Assembly (NCBI GenBank): GCA_900708905.1
Contig: CAADRB010000005.1
Coordinates: 2,532,646 to 2,596,645, forward strand
Origin: Hymenolepis diminuta
Lineage: Eukaryota; Platyhelminthes; Cestoda; Cyclophyllidea; Hymenolepididae
Length of the DNA stretch: 64,000 nucleotides
Reading direction: 5' to 3'
Part shown: positions 28,228 through 40,440 of the stretch, piece by piece
Position numbering within the stretch: position 1 is the first letter of the stretch
Layout of the letters: every line of letters starts with the position of its first letter
The notes under the pieces: generated by a model
What the model was told of the DNA's origin: nothing
The model's database searches: none
What the model saw: only the letters and a program-made list of their open reading frames with translations
Translations under genes and position numbers: made by a program

Positions 28228-31200
28228 GCCAGTGCTAGACCCAGTCCGTCTAATTGTATTCTTTCCCGTGCTACCTGTTATGATATTCAGTCGGCATATC
28301 TATTTGGAGGAGGATAATAAGTGGTGGAATTTAAGCTATTTAATTAAATTTATATTTGAGAAAATGGTCCTTAGATGCTTATATGCTAGTTTGGCGTCAC
28401 CAGGGCAATTTTCTCCTCATATATTATTTCTTATTTTAATTAATTATCTATGAAAATTTTTTTTGCAACCTAATTTATAAATATGAACGATTTGATCTCA
28501 GAATATTAATTGTAATATAGTGACCGCTACTGACTGATTACTGATTGATTAGACCACCCTGGATACTGCTCAACAGCCCGCTGTTCATACCTATCATATA
28601 CTTTTCGTCTTTTTCCTGCCATGCAGAATAATGTACATCTCTAAAGAAGGTACTTAGACCACCCCTATACATTATACATTATACTATATATTGCTGCCTT
28701 TATATCAGTTTACGTCAGTATTGTCTATCTGAACAAGGGAAATCATTTGACATGCATAGACACTAAGTTGGCAGTATTTGTCCAAGGAAATTAAAGAGAA
28801 AATGACAAATGTAAGTTGAAAGAGAAAGAAACAGAATAGAAATAGAAAAAAAGAATGATTTTGCTGCTTGAGAAATTTAGGTAGCATGGAGTCCAGGCTG
28901 AAAGTCTCTGCTAAAGATGCACATCAGTTTCTATTCAACTATCTTTATGCTATATGGTAACTTTATAGCCTTCAGATAGAATGACTTATTACACTTGATC
29001 ACATGCCTTGCTCCATCTCTAGAAGAGGTCTAAATATCTGCCACTAATGTATCAGTTAGAATTGCAGTCTCCAGAGGATATTCCTTTTGATATTCAGACT
29101 CAAAGACGCAATTTTATCTCCAAATCTACCCGAAGTGTCTCATGAAAGGTCTTTGAGTGTGCACACAATCATACAATAATTCCTTTTTTCAGAACATCTT
29201 ATTGCAGATCAAACAAAGCTGTTATTCAAAAAGAAGATAAAAAGGAAAGTTGAAAATCATTAGTAGGTCGGTCCCCTGAAATAACTCTTACGACAATCAA
29301 GCAAATATTTAGCTCTCGCCTGTAAGAACAGTATCTTCCAGCTCCTCAACTCATTCTCTCATATTTAAGGTGATCTATGCTATTTTAGAGGGGTTTTTTA
29401 ACCTTTATATTACACCACAGACTCTTTTGAAACTTTGCGGTCTGTTTCACAAAATATAGATCATATTCTGAACATTTTACTATTGGTTAAATGACTCGAT
29501 TCAAGAGATTTTTTTTCCTTGGTCTATTATTACTAGAATTTGGTGAAATTGGTGTTTTTGTCTAATAAGGAGATGGGAGTGAATTCGATCGGCTTAAATA
29601 TTTTGAAAGAACATCTGGAAATCGTCTATCATTACCAATTCGTACGAAACCTATTAACCGGAATCTCAGAAGGGTATTATGCGCTCTCTTAAGAATAATC
29701 AAGAATCTAATCACCTTCTCTTGAATTTGTTCTCAAATAATTGTCTAGGAGGGAAATCAGTAAATCATTCTCGTAAGCAAGGTTAATTAAAAAATCGATT
29801 TCCCATTGCATACATCCAAGATTTGAATAATTTATTTAAGTCAACCTTGGATTGACGAACTGTGCAGAAGTCTCTGTTGATTATTACCAGAAATCGTCGA
29901 ATACTTGGTCGAAATCGGACACTTGTTGGATCGGATTCTAGAAAATTCGTTTCCTCGTACACTGTTGCCATTCACAGAAGTAAACTTATTTGAGACGATA
30001 GATATGCTAACCTTGTACAGAAACGAGATATTTCCCTTGAAAAGTTCAATTCTGATTGAGGACGATTTCCGCGAAATTTCAGGAAAAAGCTACAAATTTG
30101 AGGACTGATAATAATTTCAGTGTTAAATTATTTTTATCTCTAATATAGTATTTGTAATAGGATTTCTTTAAACAGGAACAAGATTTCTTATTTTTAATTA
30201 CAAGAGTTTCAGTTAAATTAATTATAAACTCAATAGACCGCGCCGATTTTAAATTCTGCTTTGGAATAGAGTTTAAAATCAATGACTAATTTTGCATTAC
30301 TCTTTCCTTTGAAATTATGTAAACAGTTATGTTGGTACTCAGCTCACCTCGTAAACTCTAAATAATTTATTCAGGTACAGCACCTTTTGAAGCAAATAAA
30401 TATATTGTAGTCTCTTTCCTCCCACAGCATCAACAAAAGTTGGGGATGAATAATCGTGTTTCTCTTAATGGAAAATTCAACTCCTGGAATTTTAATTCTG
30501 AACTTTCCGGTTGAAATAAAGAAGTTCATTGCTATGCGCTGTATTTTTTAATTTCTAATAATGTTTGAGAACAGGTCTATTTATGCATTTGGGTTATTTT
30601 CTAACAAAGTTTGTGCATCCACATTAAACTCATTCATTTCAATTACATTTAGACGAAAAAAACCGTTAAGTGACCTTTTAGGGTAGCTTGGAGTGCACTT
30701 TTTGAATTTTCGATGAAAGCACTTTTATCGGATCACTTCGCATACCAGCGTAAGGTAAAATGACCCGTGAAGAAATTATTATGGGCTTATGAAATTGATG
30801 GCATAAGTGTCACCACCCATCCTCGTAACCCGGGACATTTTCTTTGATTTGAATTGTATCTCCTAAGTATTAGTTTCCATTAATAACACTAATCAATAAA
30901 AACCAGGAGTTTTAAATAGACCACCAAAAGGGATGCAGAAGAATTAATAGATATATAGTTTAGAATATTTTGTTATTAATATGTGGGCCATCTCATTGTC
31001 CGTAATTCCATTTTTCTTAAACTAATTTGGGTCCATCCTCTCCTTTATATCTCATCGTTTGAACATTATTCGCTTTTTATTATCTGTTTATCCTATAATT
31101 TGTGATTAAATATGTTTTAATTTGAAATATCGAATTGAGGTTTCATGGAAGATAATAAGTGTTAAAAATTTCTTCACTTAATTTTTCATCAAAAATCGAT

Positions 31201-34200
31201 TGAAATAATTATACAAAACGCCTATTAGAAAGACGGCAACCACCAATCATGTCAGCATTTACAATGAACTTTCCGAAAGAGGTAGTAGAAAGAACGAAAT
31301 GAATAATAACTGCGACCTCTCACTCGTCTTTCCACCCAATCTCTGCCCTTTTTGCAGCAAGAATAAAAGAAGGAGAATACAAAGGATACTTGCCATAAGG
31401 TCCCGCAGTCCCTTTTTCTACACCTTCCTAAGCGACTTGTCATTTCTGGCTAGAGCAATAGGAGAACCAAGGGTGAAATGAAGGGTAAATAGGGAAGGTG
31501 TCGTTTCTTCCTTACTACCCTTCTCCTATTCCCCTTTCAGTTAAGATATGGAAACTAGCCCGCACGTTTGGTGTTGGCGCTTTACGCTTAATTGAGCTCA
31601 ACTATTTAATTTTTCACGATTAAAGCAAATTTTTCCCTGCGTTGAGTTTCAGAAACCGGTTAAAATAACTCCTAAAACAGATAACATTTGTTCAATTTAA
31701 ACAAACTTGAGTTTTCTTTATGTTACGATTAATTCCTCCTTTTCCCCAGCGGTGATTTTGATATTACTGAGTGCTAGTTTTTCGGAACTTGTTTATTTAG
31801 CAAAGTATCTTCACTTAAATCAGCCAAATATTTCTTACAGAAAGTTTGCTTGAGTGTTCAGATTTAAAATTAGAAATGGAATATAGAAATAGGGAATTCG
31901 AATATATTGTATTCACTGTATAGTTATAGATTCATATCGAAATGCATGGCTCTCAAATTAGTTTAGTCAACAAAAGTTTGTACACGAATAAAACCATGGA
32001 ATTTTTGTGTACGCAGCCAATGTAAAATTGATTATATTTATGAATACAGTATTATCAAGACTACAGTACTGGAATTCTATCTTTACCCTCTATTATTTAA
32101 GATAAGGGCGATATCGAATTCTTCAGTTTTGTGTTGAGTTAATAAATCATTCACAGTATAGTAAAGCATTTTATCTGCTGGGAATTAAAAAGCTGATCCC
32201 AAAGAACCCTTACAAGGCTGACTCGCCAGAGCTTTGAAAAAGCAGAAAGTGATCGGCCTCCCCTTACCTCAAATCAAAAACTCAATCGTCATTTGCTGTC
32301 ATCCCCCCATTCCCTTCTCCTTCTTTCCTTTCCAACTTCTAAGAAAGTGAAAAACCGCACAATTTAAGGGATTTTGAATTAATTTTGTATTTGAAAGTAC
32401 TCTTTATTAATAAGGCCGAATAATTTATCGATCCCAATATCCAAAGTTATCATTGAAATAAAAAACCCGCATCGGAAAATTAATTTTTCAAAAAAGTATA
32501 TGTATAAATTAAATTTAAATCAATATTTTTAAGATCCCTGAGTACATTTTCGTTTTTAACAAACGGTACTAAGAATATGATTAAAGGTGAGAGCGACACC
32601 ACCACTTAATCCTTTAAATTTTGAACGTCTCGTCATGCAATCAAGTCAACCTAATCGGTTTGCGAAATGGAGGATTGCGCAATTATCAAAGAAAACTAAA
32701 ATGTTTACCTAATCAACTTTAAGACTAAGCTCCAGTCGTCTAAAATGTTAAGAATCACCGGAGACTTTAAGAGGTGGAGACTTTAATTGCAACTGAAACT
32801 ATAAAAAATTCAAAATTTATGTCATTTTTGTCAAGATATTGGAAGCATTTATCGAACCAGTTCAGTTTATCTACACTGATTTGTCGTTAGGTAGAGGATA
32901 AAAGATCAAGGGCCGTTCAGAAAGCTGCCCGAACGATGATGCTAGAATTGTATAGAAGGCGACGAATGAATGTCATTGTTCTAGCAGGAAATCCCTCCAA
33001 GAAAAATATCCACCCAATTACAAAGATGACGATTCAATCAGTTAAAATGTCTTCACAGAGAAGATGAGGCATTAGCCAAAAAGCTATTGAAATCTCATTT
33101 ACCAAAAGCGGATGCCTCTGAATCTCCACACACCCAACGAGCTGGCTAAGAGAAAATCAGACAGATGCTCACCGAGAAAGAAGTACAGTTTAGATAATAA
33201 AATCAATAGAGAATTCTAGTCCATGTATTATCGAAAATTGGACCGCATGAGAGAAACTATAAATATATTTATTACCTCTTGGCAAATTAAAGTGTGATAC
33301 GAGCGCATTGACGGATTCATCACTAAAAACCCAAAGATGATTTGCCAACTTGTAGACCTTTCTGTACAGTAGACGAGTGCTATAAGATCTATGTGAAAAG
33401 AGGATAGTTGACACCCAGATTTTCCGCATTAATAGAGATATAATTAAAAGAAAGAATAACTCTGAGGGAACTTCAATTTGTAAAACCAGTCAACCTGATG
33501 ATCATGGGGCTCGGATGAATTAGGATTCATCTGGTTCCCTGATTCTCACTAATACTGCTTAAATGCTCACTCTTCGGAGTGAATACACTCCCCCATTGTT
33601 AACTTGACTTCCTGTGTTTGGGTGTTTCCCCATGAAGCAAAGATGTAAAGCTGTCTTTGATCTGCCAAGGGAAATGAATGATGCGATATTTGATCAAACA
33701 GATTAATAATGGCAATATATGAATAAGGTTATTTGAATAAATTTAATAATTATTCTAGAAGAATTCTAGATTAGAATAGAAATTATAGGCAAACAGATTT
33801 ATACATTTGTCCTGATTTGTAATAGCTCATAAACGCTTGTAAATGAATGGGTCAACACGTTCCCAACCGGCTAATATGACAGGGAACTTACATTAATAAA
33901 TTTTCCTATCAAAGTGCATACTCTTGTTTTAACAAACTGGAATGATGAAGTCGCGGGAAAGCAACGCCGGAAATTCTAATATCAATTTCTGGCATTTCCG
34001 CTCATTAATTTATATTACATTTCATTCTTGCGGCTTTTCCATACCTCATTCAAATATGTTTATGCCAAACAGGAAATTATTTAGAAGTAGGAAGCGAAAT
34101 AAATATTTGGATGAAAAACGAGCGACTTATGATGAATAGCCTATGTCTGAAAAGGTTTTGTTTATGGCCAATTTTGAAATAAGATGGATTATCATGAAAT

Positions 34201-34794
34201 GTCGCCTTGGAGACAGTATAAGAAAGACTTAGCGGTCTTAGACGCGACAGAAAAAGCAGTCAAGTGTTCAATTCCAAGAAAAGGTAGATAAATAAACATC
34301 TGTTTGAGTTGTTCGCAAAGTTTTCTTTCATAATTGTAATATTTTAAAGACGATAAAATTTTAGTGCCATGGAAACTAAAGATTATAAATGAAATCTTGG
34401 TGATATTCGAGTTTTCCTATACTTTTATATCAAATACAGTTTTAATCATATAAAAGGACTCGAATAATAGTAACAGCAAACTTCTTCACAAAGATGTGAA
34501 ATAAGGAGAGAGTCGGGAGGTAGTAGGTGTTGAAATCAGGACATTAAGTCTTACGTTACTTAAATTATGGAAGGGTTGATTTTTCTCTATTCTCATATGA
34601 AACATAGTTATTTTGTAATGCTCTAATGTACAAATGTCTTGATCGGACTTCGAAATTCGCGGGTGAGATCATATTCAAAGCTTACTGGTCGGTCGATTTA
34701 ATTCTGTCATTAATAATGGCAACTCGATTCATTTGTATATTATTAAAACAAAAAATTATGAAAATCGATACAATAATTTTAATGATATAGCGCT

Positions 34795-35160
34795 TAGCAA
34801 TCTCGTCTCTGCTATCTCAAGACTGCAAGCTGCTGAATAGCATGTAAGACATTTTTGCCTTCTAAACCATGGGAAGGAAATTTAAATTGAAGTGACAACA
34901 CTGACCATCATGAATGAAAACTGATTGGTAAGTACTAGACACAGTAGACAAGAATTTGCTCCAGTCCAGGGAACGAATCACAAAATTTGAATTTTGAAAC
35001 GCGGACCAGCCGACTAGTAAGTATTGTAAAATCCGAGTTAAAAAACCAATGAAGTGTAAGAATCTTTGATACCTTAATTTTGATCCCACAATACCTTTGA
35101 TCCCCTCCTCTTAACTGATTTCACTTTCTTCCCTTCATTAAAAATTGCGAAATTTTTTAA
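34795..35160 (-). repeat. Family A dispersed repeat (A3)
   Basis: Nearly full length, about 365 bp. Its minus strand has a 75-codon frame (34862-35089) whose end, STYQSVFI then CCHFNLNFLPMV, parallels A6. It is more diverged from A5 and A6 than they are from each other. Confidence 0.55.
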
Positions 35161-38100
35161 AATTAACTAATATATTTTCGGCTCCCCGTTAATCTATGAA
35201 ATCTGAATTTACATTTGCTCAAAAGACATAAATGAACTCTAAAATAATAGAGAAACTGAATCCTCATAGAATTTTATGAATATAATCTTTCAAATTTAGT
35301 ATTTGAATAATTAAATTGAAGTTGGAAGTCTACCAATCGATCGCATAAATTTCATATCTGTAAAGCTTATCTGATTAGCTCTCTGAGCCCGATGAAAGGT
35401 CTCACACATTTGAAAGTTCTCATTATCCGTCTAATCCGCATTTCGTCTTAACTCGAAGATGTACTTGTATTCCAAAATTAGAATTTATTCTATGCATACT
35501 TCAACTGAATTTTTATTCCCGCCAAGTACAACTACTTATGTTTCCTTTAATCGATATAAGTTTTTGGATATTTCTCAATTCCACATATTCATCTGGACAC
35601 TCTCACGCTTATTTAAATTAATTGATTATTAAATGAGCTGAGATGAGAAAAGTGGATAGAAATACAGGATGGAGATTGGAGTGCTAGCGCACCGTCACCT
35701 CTTAATATTAGTGTCCATCAAGATTCATCTCCCTGACAGCTTACTCTATTTTTGCTTGAGTGATTCCGCTTTGTCGAGATATCAAGCCATCACTCATTCC
35801 CCATTCCTTAATTTGATGAGACGTTTACTCAGCCAAAATGTGTCTTCTTTTCCATTTGGGACGTCCTACCGATTCATTTGAGCAGATAAGTGATGTATAG
35901 CACTCAACGTTTCCGTTTACTTCAATTAAGTTCAAGAGCTAACTAAACAAGATAAGTAGAGATAAGTTTAAGTGTTGTATTGAAGCAAAAATAATTTCAC
36001 TTATTGAAATTCTATTATTTCTTACTAATATACCTAAATTTGATGGGCTGTACGCTATTTTTCGGGCCAAATATGCAAAATTCTTAACAATGTTGGAAAC
36101 CGCCGTGTTTTAACAATTTAATACCACACACGAAACCAGAAATAGCGAATAAGACTGCTTGGATCTCGCTACATGATAACTCTAAAAATGGAATGCTTTG
36201 GATAGGTGGATCGAATGAATTTATCTATACAGAGATTATTGAGTTTGAATAGGCAATTCCAGGGCATGGATAGTGGAAATTAAGTGGTTGAAGCGGCATA
36301 GGGAAGTCAGATTGCAAACGGAAACTTTTGTCGCAGGTTCCAGGTAGCATCTTCAGGAGCAGATATGTTTATAATGAGGATCCACATTTTGATCCGCAAG
36401 TGTTATCCTAAAATTACACGAAAGATTTTTTTCTAAATACCAAACTTTCTAGTGATCTTACTCAGCCCACTAAACAACCAGAATAGTTTTTGGGTAGGCT
36501 TGAACTAATTTCGACGTTCGGTTATTTATAAAAATCTTTTATACTCGATGTGAACGAGTGCAATGACAGGCAAATTCTTTTTATACGAGTCTAATTCGGT
36601 CACCTATCCCATTTGAAGTGGTCGTTTTACTTAACAATTATTGTCTTTTAAATTTCTCATAAGGTACGCATGGAAAAACTAAACCACGGAGGAAAATATA
36701 CATCGGGAGGGCATGAACAATAACCCAGCCCAATCAATTGGCCAACTGACTGTGAATATCCTGGACAGTAACTCATTCTCATTGGGTTACAATGAAGTAC
36801 ACTTTACTCATTAATTAAGATGCAAACCACCGAATGAAGTCATAATTCTGATGTTTTGACTTTATTCTCTACTTTTATTCAGCGCTTCTCCACGATTTAT
36901 TAGACTCTTGCTGATCTCGTATTCAAATGCTTTTTCAAAACTTGTAATTTTTAAGTGTCATTGGTTGTATTAAATGGGTGAGTTGAATTTGAAACGTCTC
37001 ACTCCTCTTTAGTGTAAATTTTTACACGTGGATGCAATTTCTATCCAATATATTTTAACACTGCTTTGTGTAGTAATTATTATTAATGCATTTTCTCACT
37101 TTTTTCAGAAAGATTAGGCGGTAAACAATCTTTTTGAAATGAGTAACATTTTGAGCGAATCAATGCATAATTATTTTTCTTTAGCTATTACGGAAAGGTC
37201 ACCCTAATATAGTTATCACGATGAAGAAAGTTATTTGTACTCTCCAATCTACTTCTAAGGTATGAAAAGATGCAAACAGGCGAATATTCAAATACTCGCA
37301 GTTTACCATCTACTTTTTGTATAATCTAATAAATATTTCCCACAGGTAAGGGGAAATTCCTAAAGAGACGGTGCCACATGCGATCATGCTTATGTATTTG
37401 TCCACATGTCTGCAAAAGATGATTTATGACTGACTTTCTCCCTCGGCGTTTTCTCTACACAGTAATGTTACCTGATATCTCGACACCTACTGGACACCAT
37501 ACATTTGGACGGTATAGCGGACAGAAGACGGAAGCGTGAGAGCTGGTGGTTAACCAGAGGCTGATATTTGTACACTATATGGGGAGAAAAAGGTGAAATG
37601 TAGAAGTAGACGGAAAGCGGTACTCCGGTATTATCAGATGATAGTGGCGGTAGCGGCGTATTGTTAGAGGTCATATACCGAAATACCTTTTCTTTCTTCT
37701 GATCGTGGAACCTTGGAAAGCGTGGGATGGGTCTGTTTTATTAAAGGTGGCTATCAAAAGGTGAACGTGTAATATGATTGAATAATTCCGCGTGTGTCTG
37801 TAGACGGAATTCTTCATAATGAATCAAGTGTGGGCAACCAACTCGATTGTATTTTTATACCCTTCTCTCTGTTATCATTATAATTAAACTGCTGACCCTA
37901 AATCAAGTTATTAGGTTATTTATTTCATCTTAATTTAAAATAATTAGTGAACCAATGTTGAGTTTCATAATTTGGTTAAATTACGTACGACCTTCTGAAA
38001 ATAAATAGGCCGCTTTGTATTAGAATAAAGGCAAAAAGAACGAAATCTGTGATTTTAATTTGTGATCCTGCAATGAAAATGAATAAAAATATAAGCATGA

Positions 38101-38254
38101 AATCGGATCGGCTCTGATTTGAGAATATATCCGATTTGCTCTGAAATTTAGATGAGAGAATGTAGGCATCCTTAACAACTGGTGCTACCGGTGGAAAAAT
38201 CAGTCAATTTAATCAATTTCTTATTCTATAATACTGTATAGTAGGTCTGACAGC

Positions 38255-38420
38255 TTGAAGAGCTCTGCCGATTTAAAATTTTTAACTATCTCATCTCTGC
38301 TGTGTTAAGACTGAAATCCAGAAGACGAATCGAGAAACTTGAATTTTGGATGTTCCGTACCAGAAAATAGGCTAACATTTTGGATTACTCTATGCTGATT
38401 CAAAAGGAATCTGACTCACT
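38255..38420 (-). repeat. Family A dispersed repeat, partial (A4)
   Basis: Carries the family's starting block CTATCTCATCTCTGCTGTG and AAGACTG, then a shortened GAATTTTGGA region. Internal sequence is missing. Confidence 0.4.
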
Positions 38421-38914
38421 GTGATTTTGAGGAAAGTAAAATATATGATTATACAGCTAATTAACCCTTAAGTTTAATTAAAGAAATAATGACATTTGCG
38501 ATAACTTATGGTTCCACTGGACATACTACTTCCCGAAATCAGTAGGATAGAGAGTGCATAGATTTGAATCTGGGATAGTTTTCACGCACATTTCCTAATA
38601 TTATTTATTTAATAAATTAAAGCGATGTTCAGACTAAATTGTTGTATCATTTCAAGTTTCCAATAAGAAAGGAATTTCTTGCTTAATTTGTGTTTAATAT
38701 CACTTCTGCCCAAAATACAACAGAGGAATACTTGAGCCCCTAATTACTCCAATACCTCTCCCCACAAATACTTCAGGCCTAAAGGGATTTTTAAAAATAA
38801 GTAACATTTTCAGGGGGATTGAGAAGATTTTATTTTACTCTTCTCTAATGGCAATTTTGTATATAATCCTACTTTTCTAAAGTAGCATTACAATGTATGA
38901 CTAATGGTATTTTA

Positions 38915-39115
38915 TTACCGCTCTTAAGCGGCTACTAATCGTATACGCAAAGTTTCTTACAGTGCATCCAGATGTTTAACCATATAAAATGATATATGTT
39001 ACAATTCACTGCAATTTCTGATGGTAACTCCAATTCGTGCGTAATAACCTTCACAAGCTTCATTTTGTTTCTGTATGTCGTATATACGCAGTTAGTCTTG
39101 ATTGTTATCTCCACA
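38915..39115. repeat. Family C direct repeat, copy 1
   Basis: Starts with GCTCTTAAGCGG and includes the 14-base exact match AGTGCATCCAGATG (38961-38974). It remains alignable through CTGTATGTCGTATATACGCAG. Paired with 39777-39960, about 0.85 kb away in the same orientation, as flanking terminal repeats would be. Confidence 0.45.
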
Positions 39116-39776
39116 CACTGATATGGCTCGTCAGTCATGAAACTATGGATAATTTTTCAAAATTCAGAAAAAATTGACTGGCCAAAGGCGGTGAAGTGAA
39201 TGAATAGTCGGAAGCCCACCTGTCTTATATTAGAACTCACAAAATCTACGTTTATCAATACACAACTACTGATGTAGAAAACCGACTCCAATCATCAATT
39301 CTAATAACAAGAGATTTACTTAACTGCGACCTCTCATTAGGGCAGCGCCAGAAGGCCCTCCATCTACCCATGTTAAGTGTTGCGAAAGCACTTATCTTAA
39401 CGGCGTTAGTACCAAACGGTGGTGCTGGAGGTTACATAGTATCCTCTCACCTTTATTTTTTCCAGGTGGTTTTCTTCTTCAGGCTGAAGGAATATAGAAA
39501 TGTGTAGTAAAGCGGCATTACAATCGGAAATTTCGAAATAGGATGACAAAGTTCCGTTTTGGTTAACGCATTTTAAAATGACTGAATTGTTGCAAATTCT
39601 TCTTAATTTTAGAGGAGGGCAAGTGAAGGAAAACTTGGTCTCATAGGACATGTTTATTTTTAACAAATCAATATAATTGGCAGTTGGCTGTTACTGTTAT
39701 TTCAATACATCTCTTCAAAGATAAGGCTGGGAAGATTTTAAAATTGTGTAGTATCTGTCAAGGCAGGTCTATTGTT

Positions 39777-39960
39777 GCTCTTACGCGGTTTCTAATTTTA
39801 ATATAGTGCATCCAGATGAATAATTATATCAAATTATAATCGTATCAGATCATAGTGGTTTCCTTCTGGAAATCCCAAATTGCAGACACCAAACATGACA
39901 GAACTTTTATTTCATCTGGCTTTCGTACATATGCAGGTGATTTTTCGTTATATATTCAAA
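39777..39960. repeat. Family C direct repeat, copy 2
   Basis: Starts GCTCTTACGCGG and includes AGTGCATCCAGATG at 39805-39818 and GGCTTTCGTACATATGCAGG. The roughly 650 bp between the copies shows no pol-like frame. Confidence 0.45.
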
Positions 39961-40284
39961 CATTCAAGAAACAGAAAGCACCTTATTATTGGACAGGAGT
40001 TTGTAATGGTTCAAGTACACACAAAAAATCCTCTCTTCCATATTTAATTACAGTGGTTCATTATGGCCTTCCGTGATTGGTTATATTCTTAAACGCGTAA
40101 CTCAGCTCGATTTTATTTCACTTGCAGTTCTAATATACGCCGTTGATCTTCCACCTCGTCGTTTATTATTATTACAATCTCCAGTAAACCAAAAGTTTAC
40201 AATCCTTCGTTGAATATAAGAAATGGTAATCGGTTAACAGTAAACCCAATAAATGATAAAGATGTGTAATTCATATTTTATAAT

Positions 40285-40440
40285 TCAAATTTCATGATTT
40301 GTCATCTGGATTGCTAAACATATTCTACTCCATGTTTACAGTGCTTATTGACGGGCTGTTAGATTAAGATGGTCAGTCTCGCCACTTCAATCCATTTCTT
40401 ATTCCAGAGGTTGGGAAATCAGAATGATCATACTCGATAG
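40285..40440. repeat. Family B dispersed repeat, copy 1
   Basis: Contains GTCATCTGGATTGCT, then TACAGTGCTTATTGACGGGC and a late AAATCAGAATGATCATAC. It aligns in order with 48420-48555. Origin unknown. Confidence 0.45.

Larger units (their letters stand above)
12000..34794. other. Intergenic, AT-rich, no supported gene
   Basis: No exon pair with convincing splice sites and protein similarity was seen. GC-richer patches occur at about 13660-13950, 17190-17290, 19480-19700, 21100-21490, 25480-25700, 26940-27350 and 31280-31560. Diverged repeats A1, A2 and D1 are listed separately. The plus-strand frame at 29881-30108 and the decayed-looking frames at 33050-33430 are not recognisable. Confidence 0.65.

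Noticed and set aside
32880..33430. Decayed-looking coding stretch (for example HREDEALAKKLLKSHLPKAD)
   Set aside because: Suggestive peptide, but stops and frame changes surround it and I cannot tie it to any family; not strong enough to call a pseudogene.
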